Below, piece by piece: positions 17,778 through 27,085 of a stretch of 64,000 nucleotides of DNA; the stretch's first letter is position 1, and every line of letters starts with the position of its first letter. Both the position numbers and the translations under genes were made by a program. Location: contig NZ_BMXS01000003.1 of the NCBI RefSeq assembly GCF_014651875.1, positions 124,001 through 188,000 of the forward strand. Direction: 5' to 3'. Below the pieces are notes generated by a model. The model worked only from the letters and a program-made list of their open reading frames with translations, ran no database searches and was not told where the DNA came from. This DNA comes from Litchfieldella qijiaojingensis. GTDB taxonomy: Bacteria > Pseudomonadota > Gammaproteobacteria > Pseudomonadales > Halomonadaceae.

Positions 17778-19427
17778 ATGTCCGATTTCCCTATTCGCCT
17801 GTTGCTGATCGAAGACAATCCACTCCACAGCCGGTTGATTCAGCAGTTGCTCAAGACCGACACCCAGCTACGCTGTGAAGTCGAAGCGGTGGAGCGTCTG
17901 GATGAAGGCCTGGTCCGGCTTACGCGAGGCAAGGTGGACCTGGTCCTGCTGGATCTGGTACTGCCCGACAGTGAGGAACTCGAGACATTATGGCGGGTGC
18001 GCCTGGTAGCGCCGCAGGTGCCGGTGGTCATCCTCACCAGCCTGGATGATGTCAAGCTGGCGGCACGGGCCGTGGAGTCCGGTGCCTACGACTATCTGGT
18101 CAAGTCGCATCTCAAAGGGGCTTCCCTGGGGCGTGCCGTTCGCTACACCCTGGCCCGGGCGCGTGCCAGGGGCGGCGAGTGGGACTCGCCGATGTTTCGC
18201 TTGGCGCAGCAGCAGTTCCTCAAGGCCTCCCAGTACATGGGTCTGGACGACAACGTTCGTCAGCGCCTGCTGTTCCCGCAGCGCGCGCATATGGTTTCCT
18301 TCCCTTTTTTCCGCGATGACCACAGCCAAGTGGAGACGGTATTCGGCTACCGTGTGCAGCATGTGCTGACGATGGGGCCGACAAAGGGCGGGATTCGTTA
18401 TCACGAAGGGGTCGACCTGGGTGAGGTGGCGGCCCTGGCGATGTGGATGACCTGGAAGTGTGCGCTGATGAAGCTGCCGTTTGGTGGTGCCAAGGGCGGT
18501 GTGCGGGTCGATCCCACCGCACTGAGCAGGACGGAGTTGCAGCGGCTCACGCGGCGTTACACCACCGAGATCATTGAAATGATCGGCCCGGACAGGGATA
18601 TCCCCGCGCCGGACCTGGGCACCGACGAGCAGGTCATGGCCTGGCTTATGGATACCTACAGCCAGCAGATCGGTCATGCCGTGCCGACGGTGGTCACTGG
18701 CAAGCCGGTGGTGCTGGGCGGTTCGTTGGGCCGCAAGGAGGCCACCGGACGCGGGCTGGTGTTCCTGATCGAGGCCTCGGCGCAACACCTGGGGCTCGAA
18801 CTCTCCAAGGCAACCGCCGTGGTCCAGGGTTTTGGCAACGTCGGCAGCCATACCGCGCGCTTCCTCGCCGAACTGGGCGTCAAGATCATCGGTGTCGGCG
18901 ATGTTTCCACCAGCCTCTACCGGCGCGAGGGGTTGTCGGTGAAGGACTTGCAAGCCTATGTTGACGAGCACCGGGTATTGGACGGCTATCCGGATGCCGA
19001 GCCGATCAGCAACGCCGACTTGCTGGAGCTTGACTGCGACGTACTGGTGCTGGCGGCGTTGCAGAACCAGGTCACGGTGGAAAACGCAGCGCAGATCAGT
19101 TGCCGGTTGCTGGCCGAGGGCGCCAATGGCCCGACCATGCTGGAGGCCGACGATATCCTCCATGATCGTGGCATCTTCGTGTTGCCCGATATCCTCGGCA
19201 ATGCCGGCGGTGTCACGGTGTCCTATTTCGAATGGGTGCAGGGCATGCAGAACCTGACCTGGACCCTGGACGAGATCAATGGGCGACTGAAGTCGATCCT
19301 GCTGGATGCTTTCCGCCGGACGCTGCACCGAGCGCAGAAGGACCGGCTCGATATGCGCACCGCGGCACTGATCGAAGGCGTCTCGCGGGTGACCGAGGCC
19401 AAGCTGTGGCGGGGCGTTTTCCCGTAG
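17778..19427 (+). CDS. Response-regulator receiver domain fused to glutamate (Glu/Leu/Phe/Val) dehydrogenase
   Basis: The 549-residue protein combines a CheY-like receiver (about 5-125) and a full-length hexameric-type amino-acid dehydrogenase (about 140-549). The receiver has every functional residue: E12-D13, phosphoacceptor D59 in LLDLVLPD, T87 and K109. The dehydrogenase has K203 in [11 protein letters not shown]227, the catalytic K239 in FGGAKGG and D279 in APDLGTD, which correspond to the substrate-binding and catalytic residues of glutamate dehydrogenase, and the NAD(P) motif GFGNVG (351-356). Glutamate is the likely substrate but leucine/valine-type activity is not excluded. The start at 17778 precedes [15 protein letters not shown] hybrid histidine kinase with HPt follows 22 bp downstream. 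Phosphorylation-controlled activity is inferred. Confidence 0.92.
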   Translation: MSDFPIRLLLIEDNPLHSRLIQQLLKTDTQLRCEVEAVERLDEGLVRLTRGKVDLVLLDLVLPDSEELETLWRVRLVAPQVPVVILTSLDDVKLAARAVESGAYDYLVKSHLKGASLGRAVRYTLARARARGGEWDSPMFRLAQQQFLKASQYMGLDDNVRQRLLFPQRAHMVSFPFFRDDHSQVETVFGYRVQHVLTMGPTKGGIRYHEGVDLGEVAALAMWMTWKCALMKLPFGGAKGGVRVDPTALSRTELQRLTRRYTTEIIEMIGPDRDIPAPDLGTDEQVMAWLMDTYSQQIGHAVPTVVTGKPVVLGGSLGRKEATGRGLVFLIEASAQHLGLELSKATAVVQGFGNVGSHTARFLAELGVKIIGVGDVSTSLYRREGLSVKDLQAYVDEHRVLDGYPDAEPISNADLLELDCDVLVLAALQNQVTVENAAQISCRLLAEGANGPTMLEADDILHDRGIFVLPDILGNAGGVTVSYFEWVQGMQNLTWTLDEINGRLKSILLDAFRRTLHRAQKDRLDMRTAALIEGVSRVTEAKLWRGVFP

Positions 19428-19449
19428 TCGAAGCGGTGGTGTCGAGTTT

Positions 19450-22443
19450 ATGAGTGTTCCCTCCAATGGCGACGATGGCAGCACACGCAGTAAGTCGGCG
19501 CAGCAACAGCCGACCGAGGCGACCTCCGAGCAACCCAGTGAGATAGCGCCATGCTGTCTTCAGCGTCAGCAACTGATCGAGGCGCTCGAGTCTATCTCCG
19601 AGGGCTTCACTCTCTACGATGCCAACGACATCCTGGTGGCCTGCAACTCGCGGTTCCGCGACGAGTACTCGGGGCTTCCCGACCTGGCAAAGCCCGGCGT
19701 TCGTTTCGAGGACCTGATTCGCGCCGCCGTGACCAGGGAAGTTGTCGATATCGGCGACATGGAGCCCGAAGCCTGGATCGCACGACGACTGCAGCGACGG
19801 CGCAACCCGGGCAAGCCGTTCACCTATCGCCGCACCGACCAGATGCAGTTGCGCATCAGCGAACGCCGCACCCGCGACGGTGGCGTGGTGGCCATCTACA
19901 CCGATATCACCGAGCTGGAAACCCAGCGCGCCCATCTCGAGGCTCAGGTCCAGCTGACCGAGGAGGCCCAGGCCCGCGCCGAGGCGGCGCGCGACCAGCT
20001 CACCGAAGCGCTCGAATCCATCGCCGAGGGATTCGCATTGTTCGATGCCGACGACCGGCTGGTGCTCTACAACTCCCGCTTCAAGGAGCATTTCGTCACC
20101 CCGGGCGATGTGGTCGAACTGGGGTTGCGTTTCGAAGATCTGCTGCGGGCCGTGGTCGAGCGTGGTCTCACTCCCCCTGGCTATGCGTCGAGTGAGGCGT
20201 GGATCGCCGAACGTCTCGCCGCGCATCGCAATCCCACGGGGCCCTATCATATGGTGCGCAGTGACGGCGTCTGCATCCAGATCAGCGAACATCGCACCGG
20301 GGATGGTGGCTATGTCGCGGTCTACTCGGACATCACCGAGCTCGAGCAGCATCGCCATCGTCTGGAAGAGCTGGTCACGGAACGCACCGCCGAGCTCCTG
20401 GCCACTGCCGAGGAACTGCGCCGCTCACAGGATGAGTTGCGTCGGGCACGCGATCTGGCGGAGCAGGCCAGCCTGGCCAAGAGCGAGTTCCTGGCCAATA
20501 TGAGCCACGAGATTCGCACCCCGATGAATGGAGTGATCGGTGTCGCCGAATTGCTGGAACGCACCGAATTGACCGAACAGCAAGCCGAGTATGTGGCGAT
20601 CATCCAGAAGTCGGCGGATACCCTGCTCGGACTGATCAACGATATTCTCGACTTCTCGAAGATCGAGGCGGGGCGGCTCGAGCTCGAATCGGTGGCCTTT
20701 CACCTGCGCGACACCCTGGGTGATACGCTTCAGACGATGGCGCTGCGGGCCGACGAAAAGGGGCTCGAGCTGGCGGTGCATATCCCACCCGAAATTCCCG
20801 ACCGGCTGCTCGGTGACCCGGTACGCCTGCGCCAGGTGGTGGTCAACCTGGTTGGCAATGCCATCAAGTTCACCGAAACCGGCGAGGTGGTGGTCGATCT
20901 GCAGCTCGAGGCGCTCCACGAGCGCAGCGCGCGCCTGGCCTTCGAAATTCGCGATACCGGGATCGGCATTCCCGAAGCGCAGCGCCGCAAGGTCTTCGAA
21001 GCCTTCAGCCAGGCGGATACCTCCACCACCCGGGTGAGCGGCGGCACTGGATTGGGACTGTCCATCGCCTCGCAACTAGTCGGAATGATGGGGGGGCAGA
21101 TCGGTGTCGACAGTGGCCCCGGAGGCCGCGGCAGCAGCTTCAGCTTCAGCATCGACTTCGGCCTGCCGAAGGAACGGGACGAGTTAGCCCCACGCCCCAT
21201 CGGCCTTGACGGCCAGCGCGTGCTGGTGGTCGACGACAACCAGACCAATCGCATGATTCTCGAGGAGATCCTGAGCAGTTGGGGCATGCGGCCGACGACG
21301 GTAGCGGACGGGGAGAAAGCACTCGAAGTCCTCGATCGCTCGGTTGACGATCCTTTCCCGCTGGCACTGCTCGACGTGATGATGCCAGCCATGGACGGCT
21401 ACGAGCTGGCCGAGCGGATTCGCCGACGTCCCGAACTGGCTGGCCTGCCGATCCTGATGCTGTCGTCGAGCGCACGTGCTGGTGGTGCGTCGCAGCGTCG
21501 GCGGTTAGGCATCGCTCGCCTGCTGATGAAGCCGGTCAAGCAATCGGAATTGCTGAACGCGATAGGCGAGGCGCTCGGCATCACGACCGGGAAGAGCAAG
21601 GTGGCGCCGGTACCGCATGATCGTCCCAGAGGCTCGGCCGCGCGCCGTGTGCTGCTGGTCGAGGACGGTCTCGCCAACCAGCGCGTGGCGATCGACTTGC
21701 TGTCCCAACGCGGGCATAGCGTCGAACTGGCCCAGAATGGCGCCGAGGCGGTCGAGGCCACCCGCCGCCAAGATTTCGATGTGGTGCTGATGGACATCCA
21801 TATGCCGGTGATGGACGGTCTCGCTGCATCGCGGGCGATCCGCGAACGGGAGCGTGACACCGGCGATCACGTGCCGATCATCGCCATGACCGCGAGTGCC
21901 ACCAAGGAAGACCGCGAGCGGTGCCTAGCCGCAGGAATGGATGACTATGTCACCAAGCCGTTCCGTGCTGCCGAGCTGTTCGCGGCTGTCGAAGGGGAAA
22001 TGGGAAGCTTGGGCATCCGCCAGCAACAGCAGGAGACTCCGCCAGCCGATGACGAAACGGCACCTGCCTCCCAGGTGGCGCGAGAAGAGGAAGTGCCCTG
22101 CCTGGATTGGGAAGGTGCGCTGCAAAATCTCGAGAACAACCGTGTGCTGTTACAGGAAATGGCCGAGCTGTTCCGGCAGCAGGCGCCTGAACTGATGGCG
22201 GAGATCGAGACCTCCATGGTCGAACGGGACAAGGTGGTACTTCGTCGTGCGGCACATACACTGAAGGGTGCGGCGCTGGTGATCGGCGCGCGGTCGGTGG
22301 GAGCCGCCGCATCGCAACTCGAGAACCTGGCGCGGGAAGGTGAGTTCGATGGTACCGCCGAGGCTTTCGACATCCTCAAGGAACGCCTGAATGAACTCGA
22401 GCCTAAGCTCGAGGCGCTGCATCGAGGTGACGAGTCCCCGTGA
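19450..22443 (+). CDS. Soluble hybrid histidine kinase: PAS-PAS-HisKA-HATPase-REC-REC-HPt
   Basis: The 997-residue sensor kinase has no transmembrane segment or signal peptide, so it should sense a cytoplasmic cue. Two similar PAS domains (about 42-155 and 184-297) share [13 protein letters not shown] and [13 protein letters not shown], indicating internal duplication. A coiled-coil leads to HisKA with H353 in [10 protein letters not shown], then ATPase boxes N470, DTGIG (502-506) and GGTGLGL (531-537). Receiver 1 has D595-D596, D642 and K694; receiver 2 has E738-D739, D782, T814 and K836. The C-terminal HPt has H936 in AHTLKG. All phosphorelay residues are intact. Adjacent REC-dehydrogenase is the obvious partner, by inference from context. 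Confidence 0.93.
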   Translation: MSVPSNGDDGSTRSKSAQQQPTEATSEQPSEIAPCCLQRQQLIEALESISEGFTLYDANDILVACNSRFRDEYSGLPDLAKPGVRFEDLIRAAVTREVVDIGDMEPEAWIARRLQRRRNPGKPFTYRRTDQMQLRISERRTRDGGVVAIYTDITELETQRAHLEAQVQLTEEAQARAEAARDQLTEALESIAEGFALFDADDRLVLYNSRFKEHFVTPGDVVELGLRFEDLLRAVVERGLTPPGYASSEAWIAERLAAHRNPTGPYHMVRSDGVCIQISEHRTGDGGYVAVYSDITELEQHRHRLEELVTERTAELLATAEELRRSQDELRRARDLAEQASLAKSEFLANMSHEIRTPMNGVIGVAELLERTELTEQQAEYVAIIQKSADTLLGLINDILDFSKIEAGRLELESVAFHLRDTLGDTLQTMALRADEKGLELAVHIPPEIPDRLLGDPVRLRQVVVNLVGNAIKFTETGEVVVDLQLEALHERSARLAFEIRDTGIGIPEAQRRKVFEAFSQADTSTTRVSGGTGLGLSIASQLVGMMGGQIGVDSGPGGRGSSFSFSIDFGLPKERDELAPRPIGLDGQRVLVVDDNQTNRMILEEILSSWGMRPTTVADGEKALEVLDRSVDDPFPLALLDVMMPAMDGYELAERIRRRPELAGLPILMLSSSARAGGASQRRRLGIARLLMKPVKQSELLNAIGEALGITTGKSKVAPVPHDRPRGSAARRVLLVEDGLANQRVAIDLLSQRGHSVELAQNGAEAVEATRRQDFDVVLMDIHMPVMDGLAASRAIRERERDTGDHVPIIAMTASATKEDRERCLAAGMDDYVTKPFRAAELFAAVEGEMGSLGIRQQQQETPPADDETAPASQVAREEEVPCLDWEGALQNLENNRVLLQEMAELFRQQAPELMAEIETSMVERDKVVLRRAAHTLKGAALVIGARSVGAAASQLENLAREGEFDGTAEAFDILKERLNELEPKLEALHRGDESP

Positions 22444-22509
22444 TTGGGCTGGAGGCCCGCCTGGTGCGTTGCCATACAGAAGTGATTTCCTCGTGATCTG
22501 CAACGACAT

Positions 22510-22540
22510 GGCCCCGCCATCCATGCCGGGGCCCGGTTTT
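22510..22540 (+). terminator. Terminator after the kinase gene
   Basis: GGCCCCG pairs with CGGGGCC across a 10-base loop, followed by CGGTTTT. It lies between the kinase and the convergent symporter gene and would end the REC-GDH/kinase transcript. Confidence 0.6.
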
Positions 22541-22556
22541 CATCGACTCCTATATT

Positions 22557-24053
22557 CTAGCGAGGGGAAGGGGTCGCCGGCTGGGTCAGGGCGGCGTCGG
22601 GGGCGTGTTCCATGCGCTCGCGCTCACGGTCGAGAATGGCCAGCGCTTCCTGCTCGGTGATCCGCGATGCCTGGGTCAGCAGGCTGACCGCCACACCGCC
22701 GGCCAGCGCCGCCAGTACCGCCGGTATGCTGGGGTTGCCCCAGAAGGCGCTCCAGGACTCGTTGGCGATGACCGCCAGTGAGGTGACGGAGGCGGTGACC
22801 AGGGTTGCCACGGCACCTTGCCAGTTGTAGCGCGGCCAGAAACGGCCCAGCATGCCGCACACGAACATCCCGGCCATGATGGTAGCGATCATGCGGGTGA
22901 TGTAGTTGATGACATTGTCCGAGGTCAGCGCGAAGGCCAGGGCCAGGCCGATGGTGGCTACCAGCGCCAGGCGTGAATAGAGCACCACATGGCGTGCGGC
23001 GGGCGTGCGCCCGGTGAACAGCACGTAAACGTCGCGCATCAGCGTCGAGACGCCGGCGATGGCATCCGAGCTGGCGCTGGACATGGTCGCCGACAGGCCG
23101 GCGATCAACAACAGCAAGCCGAGCCCGAGTGGCAGGACTTCGGTCGCCAGGAACGGGAAGGCATAGTTGCTGTTGTCCAATTCCGCATTCAAGGCATGGG
23201 TGGCCATGCCGAGAATCGCTGGAATGATCGAGAAGCCGAGGTAGAGCACGCCGGTGATCACGAAGGAGCGGCGTACCGAGGCCACAGAATCGCCGGAGTA
23301 GATGCGCTGGCGGAACGACGGCGTGGCGAGAACGCCTACGGCGATCACTGTGGCCAGTGACAGCGCCGGCAGGCCGCCGATCTTGCCTATGCCGAGGAAA
23401 CTGGCCGCGCCGGCATCCATGCTGGCGGTCAACCCGCCGAAGCCGCCGACCTCGACCAATGCCAGTGCCGCCATCAGCAGGAAGCCGGCGAATAGGATCA
23501 CTGCCTGGACGGTATCGGTCCACACCACGGCGAAGTAGCCGCCGATCACACAATAGATGCCAAAGCCCAGCGCCACCAGGATCCGCGCTGTATCGAGGTC
23601 GATATCGGCCATCCACGACAGGTAGAGACCGCCGCCGAGGATATGTGCGCCCAGCCAGCCGATGCAGGCGATATAGATCAGAAGCGCGACCAGGTTGCGC
23701 ACCAGGCGGTTGGCGCCGACATAGTAGGAGAGTTCCTCGCTCATGGTCATGAAACGCAGCTTGCGTACCGGGGCGAAGCACGCCGCGAGCAACAGTACGC
23801 CGACCGCGCCGCCGATGCCATAGAGCGCACCGGCCCAGCCGTTGGCATAACCGAAGCCGACTGCGCCCATGCTCGAGCCGGTACCGACCATGGTCGCCAG
23901 GGTGGTACCGATGGTCAGGAAGATGGGAATGCTGCGCCCACCGAGCAGGAAGTCGTCGCCGGTGCCGCGCTTGTGGCGCGAGATCCACCAGCCGAAGCCG
24001 ATCATCGCCAGGACATAGGCCAGGAAGGCGCCGAGGAAAATCTGACTGTTCAT
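22557..24053 (-). CDS. Sodium:solute symporter family protein
   Basis: The 498-residue inner-membrane transporter has about 13 hydrophobic segments with family features: GRSIPIFLTIGTTLATMVG, GGYFAVVWTDTVQAVIL and LSATMSSASSDAIAGVS. It resembles the branch of SSS carriers that import amino acids or small organic solutes with Na+. AAGAGG upstream supports the ATG at 24053; a longer in-frame start at 24245 would add an unconserved leader overlapping ridA. It is the last gene of the minus-strand rpiR, D-aminoacylase, ridA series and probably brings in a D-amino acid or its N-acyl form. Confidence 0.88.
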   Translation of the reverse strand: MNSQIFLGAFLAYVLAMIGFGWWISRHKRGTGDDFLLGGRSIPIFLTIGTTLATMVGTGSSMGAVGFGYANGWAGALYGIGGAVGVLLLAACFAPVRKLRFMTMSEELSYYVGANRLVRNLVALLIYIACIGWLGAHILGGGLYLSWMADIDLDTARILVALGFGIYCVIGGYFAVVWTDTVQAVILFAGFLLMAALALVEVGGFGGLTASMDAGAASFLGIGKIGGLPALSLATVIAVGVLATPSFRQRIYSGDSVASVRRSFVITGVLYLGFSIIPAILGMATHALNAELDNSNYAFPFLATEVLPLGLGLLLLIAGLSATMSSASSDAIAGVSTLMRDVYVLFTGRTPAARHVVLYSRLALVATIGLALAFALTSDNVINYITRMIATIMAGMFVCGMLGRFWPRYNWQGAVATLVTASVTSLAVIANESWSAFWGNPSIPAVLAALAGGVAVSLLTQASRITEQEALAILDRERERMEHAPDAALTQPATPSPR

Positions 24054-24159
24054 GGTAACCTCTTGTCGTTGTTTGCCCGGTCGTTGCCGCGACCAGTGGT
24101 AAGCAATGTGGCGATCGTGCCGGGCTGGCACTTCTCCAAGGTGGCCCGAACGCGATCCG

Positions 24160-24189
24160 GTGCCGTGTCCCTTGCCGGGGACACGGCAC
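24160..24189 (-). other. Strong hairpin between ridA and the symporter gene
   Basis: GTGCCGTGTCCC and GGGACACGGCAC form a perfect 12-bp stem with a 6-base loop, eight bases after the ridA stop on the minus strand. There is no T-run. It could partly terminate transcription or protect the upstream message, giving lower expression of the symporter. Confidence 0.5.
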
Positions 24190-24196
24190 TTCTCTC

Positions 24197-24589
24197 TCAG
24201 GCCCTGTCGGCCCGGAAGCACTTCACGTCGACTTCCACCTTGCAATCGACCACCAGGTCCTGGACGCTGCAGATGCGGGCCGGCGGGTTGTCGGCGAAGA
24301 TCTCGTGAAACACCTTGTTGAACGACGAGAAATAGCGCGCGTCAGTGAGCACGGCGGTGACATGCACGACGTCCTCCAGGCAGTAGCCGGCTTCCTGCAT
24401 GATCGCCAGGCAGTTGTCGAAAGCCAGCCGCGTCTGTTCGACGATGCCGCCCTCGACCACTTCGCCGTCGATCATCGGTGTCTGGCCTGAGACGTAGAGC
24501 CAGCCGCCAGCTTCCACGGCGCGGGCGAAGGGCAGTTTCTGGCCGCCAGTGCCGACGCCGCCTTCGACGCCGTAGCGGGTGATGCTCAT
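24197..24589 (-). CDS. RidA family protein (enamine/imine deaminase)
   Basis: The 130-residue product belongs to the RidA/YjgF family, which hydrolyses reactive enamines and imines produced by pyridoxal-phosphate dehydratases. It shows GGWLYVSGQTPM, TRLAFDNCLAIMQEAG and the conserved arginine in NPPARICSVQDL followed by VEVDV. The ATG at 24589 is preceded by GGAGG and overlaps the D-aminoacylase stop. Linkage to a D-serine dehydratase-like enzyme, which would make 2-aminoacrylate-type intermediates, makes imine clearance its likely job. Confidence 0.9.
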   Translation of the reverse strand: MSITRYGVEGGVGTGGQKLPFARAVEAGGWLYVSGQTPMIDGEVVEGGIVEQTRLAFDNCLAIMQEAGYCLEDVVHVTAVLTDARYFSSFNKVFHEIFADNPPARICSVQDLVVDCKVEVDVKCFRADRA

Positions 24590-26052
24590 GGGCAATCCTC
24601 CATGCGGTGGGTGAGGTGTTGTGAGCGGCGTAGCATGCGCCCGGCATGCTTGCCGGTGGCTATACCATGTCGATAGCCGATCACGCCGTTGACCATCACT
24701 AGTTCGATGCCTCGAGCCGGCATGATGGGGGCGTCGTAATCGGCGGTGTCTTCGAGGGTCTCGAGGTCGAAGAGCGTCAGGTCGGCATAGGCGCCTTCGC
24801 GAATCACTCCGCGGTCGGTGAGCCCGAAGTTGGCTGCCGAGAGGCCGGTCATCTTGCGCACTGCCTCGCTCAGTGACATCAGGCCCAGGTCACGGCTGTA
24901 GCGGGCCAGTACTCGGGGAAAGGCTCCCCACAACCGTGGGTGCGGATGCGGATCGTTGGGCAGGCCATCGGAGCCGACCATCGACAGCGGGTGGGCGAGC
25001 ACCTGGCGGATGTCGTCCTCGCTCATGTTGTGGTAGACCGCACCGGCCGGTTGCAGGCGCCGTGCCGCCTCGACCAGCGATGCGCCCCAGTCGGCGGCGA
25101 TGGCCTTCAGGGGGCGCTGTGCCTGGTCGGGATGCGGTTCCGACCAGGTGATGGTGATCTCGATATCGTCGCTGACCTGGCCCAAGTCGAGGGTCGATGA
25201 GCCGGCGGTGTAGGGGTAGCAGTCGCAGTGGGCGCGCTGGTGGCGGGCCGCCGTGTCGAGCCGCTCTAGCGCGCGGGGCGCATTTCCCCAGTTGCCAGCC
25301 CCGGCGCATTTCAGATGCGAGATCACCAGCGGTACCTCGCCGTGGCGGGCGGTGGCGAAGGCCTCATCCATGGCCTCGAGCAGGCCAGCGAACTCGTCGC
25401 GCAGGTGAGTGGTGTAGACACCACCGGCCTTGCCCACCGCTGCCACCAGGGGCTCCATTTCCGCCGTGGGGGCGTGGAAGGCATTGCGGTAGGCGAGCCC
25501 CGAACTCAACCCCAGTGCACCCTCGTCGAGTGCCCGTGACAGCAGGGCTCGCATGGCCTCGATTTCGTGCGTACTAGCCGGACGGGCGAAGTCATCCATC
25601 ACTTGGCTGCGTAGGCTGGTGTGGCCGATCAGGGCGGCGACATTGACGCTGGGCACGGCGTCATCCACGGCCGCGGCGTAAGTGGCGAAGCTGGGATAAC
25701 GAAAGTCCTCGGCGCGGCCAAGCAGGTTCATGGGGTCCGGCACCTCGCCCGCCAGGCTGACGGGGCTGGCGCTGATGCCGCAGTTGCCTACCACCACCGT
25801 GGTCACGCCTTGAGACAGCTTGGGCAACATTTCCGGAGTGCGGATGACGTTGGTGTCGTCGTGGGTATGCACGTCGATGAACCCCGGTGCCAGATAGCGG
25901 CCAGCGGCATCGAGGGTGGTCGTGGCCGTGTGCTGGCCCAACTCGCCGATGGCAGCGATGCGTTCACCGAGAATTCCGATATTGGCCCGGAAGGGGGCCG
26001 AGCCGGTGCCGTCGAGTACTTGGGCGCCGCGAATCAGTACGTCAAAATGCAT
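24586..26052 (-). CDS. N-acyl-D-amino-acid deacylase (D-aminoacylase)
   Basis: The 488-residue amidohydrolase-superfamily enzyme removes N-acyl groups from D-amino acids. It has the metal motif FIDVHTHDD with H62 and H64, C91 in VGNCGIS, which is the unusual cysteine metal ligand of this family, further histidines in YTTHLRDE and LVISHLKCAG, and D in GSDGLP. A beta-sandwich domain is formed by N- and C-terminal strands. It lies two bases after the RpiR regulator gene and overlaps ridA, so the three form one operon with the symporter downstream. Confidence 0.92.
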   Translation of the reverse strand: MHFDVLIRGAQVLDGTGSAPFRANIGILGERIAAIGELGQHTATTTLDAAGRYLAPGFIDVHTHDDTNVIRTPEMLPKLSQGVTTVVVGNCGISASPVSLAGEVPDPMNLLGRAEDFRYPSFATYAAAVDDAVPSVNVAALIGHTSLRSQVMDDFARPASTHEIEAMRALLSRALDEGALGLSSGLAYRNAFHAPTAEMEPLVAAVGKAGGVYTTHLRDEFAGLLEAMDEAFATARHGEVPLVISHLKCAGAGNWGNAPRALERLDTAARHQRAHCDCYPYTAGSSTLDLGQVSDDIEITITWSEPHPDQAQRPLKAIAADWGASLVEAARRLQPAGAVYHNMSEDDIRQVLAHPLSMVGSDGLPNDPHPHPRLWGAFPRVLARYSRDLGLMSLSEAVRKMTGLSAANFGLTDRGVIREGAYADLTLFDLETLEDTADYDAPIMPARGIELVMVNGVIGYRHGIATGKHAGRMLRRSQHLTHRMEDCP

Positions 26053-26054
26053 GG

Positions 26055-26918
26055 TCAGTCTCCCAGCGGCTGGCGGTTGTCGCCGCCGCGATGGGCATCG
26101 AGGGTGATCTTGAGGCGGCGCAGCTTGTCGCGCGAGCGGTCGCGGTGGCGTGTGGCCAGTTCGAGGGCCAGTACGTCGATGGCGGCCAGCATGGCGTAGC
26201 GCGACGCGGAGGGGTGATAGATGAAGTCGGTCTCGCGCGAGACCACCGGCAGTACCACGTCGGCGGTTTCCGCCAGCGGCGAGCCGCTGGCGGTGATGGC
26301 TACCACCTGGGCACCGTACTGGCGGGCGATGCGGGCGGATTCAACCATCTCTGGGGTATATCCGGTGACCGACAGCACCACCACCACGTCCTCGGGGTCG
26401 AGGGTCGAGGCCACCATGCGCGGTAGCAGCGTCTGGGGGTAGGCGCTGATGGCATAGCCCAAGCGGACCAGGCGAAACTGCATTTCTTGTGCCAGCATGC
26501 TGGAACCTCCGCCGGCACCGAACACCAAAATCTGGCGGGCGCCGTCGAGACGCTCCACGGCACCGGCGATATCGGCCTGGGCCATCAGGTCGCGGTTCAC
26601 CGCCAAGGTCTGGGTGGCGATCTCGTAGACCGCCAAGGGCCCGTCCGCCGGGTCGGCTTCCTGGATGAAGCGACGCCCGGCAGCCAGGGCGCGGGTCAGG
26701 CGGGTCTTGAGGTCGCGCACGTTGTGACAGCCCACAGCGCGGGCGAAGCGCGTCACGGTGGCGTCGCTGACGCCGGCGCGGGCGGCGATCTCGCTGATGC
26801 TGGCTTCGGTGACGAAGTCGATGTCATCGTAGATCAGCTCGGCGACCTTCTTTTCGGCGTCGCGCAAAGCGGCGAAACTGGCCGTAATGTGCGACAGGAT
26901 ATCGATGTCCTGGCTCAC
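26055..26918 (-). CDS. RpiR/MurR-family regulator
   Basis: The 287-residue regulator has an N-terminal helix-turn-helix (about 20-80) with ASISEIAARAGVSDATVTRF and a C-terminal SIS domain that usually binds a phosphosugar-type or related ligand, including ILVFGAGGGSSMLAQEM and VVVLSVTGYTPEMV. It heads the minus-strand D-amino-acid operon and faces the D-serine dehydratase-like gene. A TGTTA-N5-TAACA dyad in the shared gap is a plausible operator, suggesting control of both sides. Confidence 0.9.
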   Translation of the reverse strand: MSQDIDILSHITASFAALRDAEKKVAELIYDDIDFVTEASISEIAARAGVSDATVTRFARAVGCHNVRDLKTRLTRALAAGRRFIQEADPADGPLAVYEIATQTLAVNRDLMAQADIAGAVERLDGARQILVFGAGGGSSMLAQEMQFRLVRLGYAISAYPQTLLPRMVASTLDPEDVVVVLSVTGYTPEMVESARIARQYGAQVVAITASGSPLAETADVVLPVVSRETDFIYHPSASRYAMLAAIDVLALELATRHRDRSRDKLRRLKITLDAHRGGDNRQPLGD

Positions 26919-26987
26919 CGTCGTCTCCTCTGGCGGGGGCTTCCAGGTAATATTCGGGAAGCTGGTGCTTGCCTGTGAGAGAAAGTA

Positions 26988-27002
26988 TGTTATTTTCTAA
27001 CA
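26988..27002. promoter_or_regulatory. Candidate RpiR operator
   Basis: TGTTATTTTCTAACA is an inverted repeat TGTTA-N5-TAACA in the 167-bp divergent gap. Its form resembles the operator of HexR, an RpiR relative (TGTA/TACA ends with an A/T centre). It lies 70 bp before the first gene on the minus strand and 84 bp before the plus-strand gene. Confidence 0.5.
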
Positions 27003-27085
27003 AATAGTCAAGCGTGTGTGAAAATATCCTTCAAGCGGGTGTCATATGAAGGAAACCGCATGAAAAAGAAGTACGGGAGAGGGTC

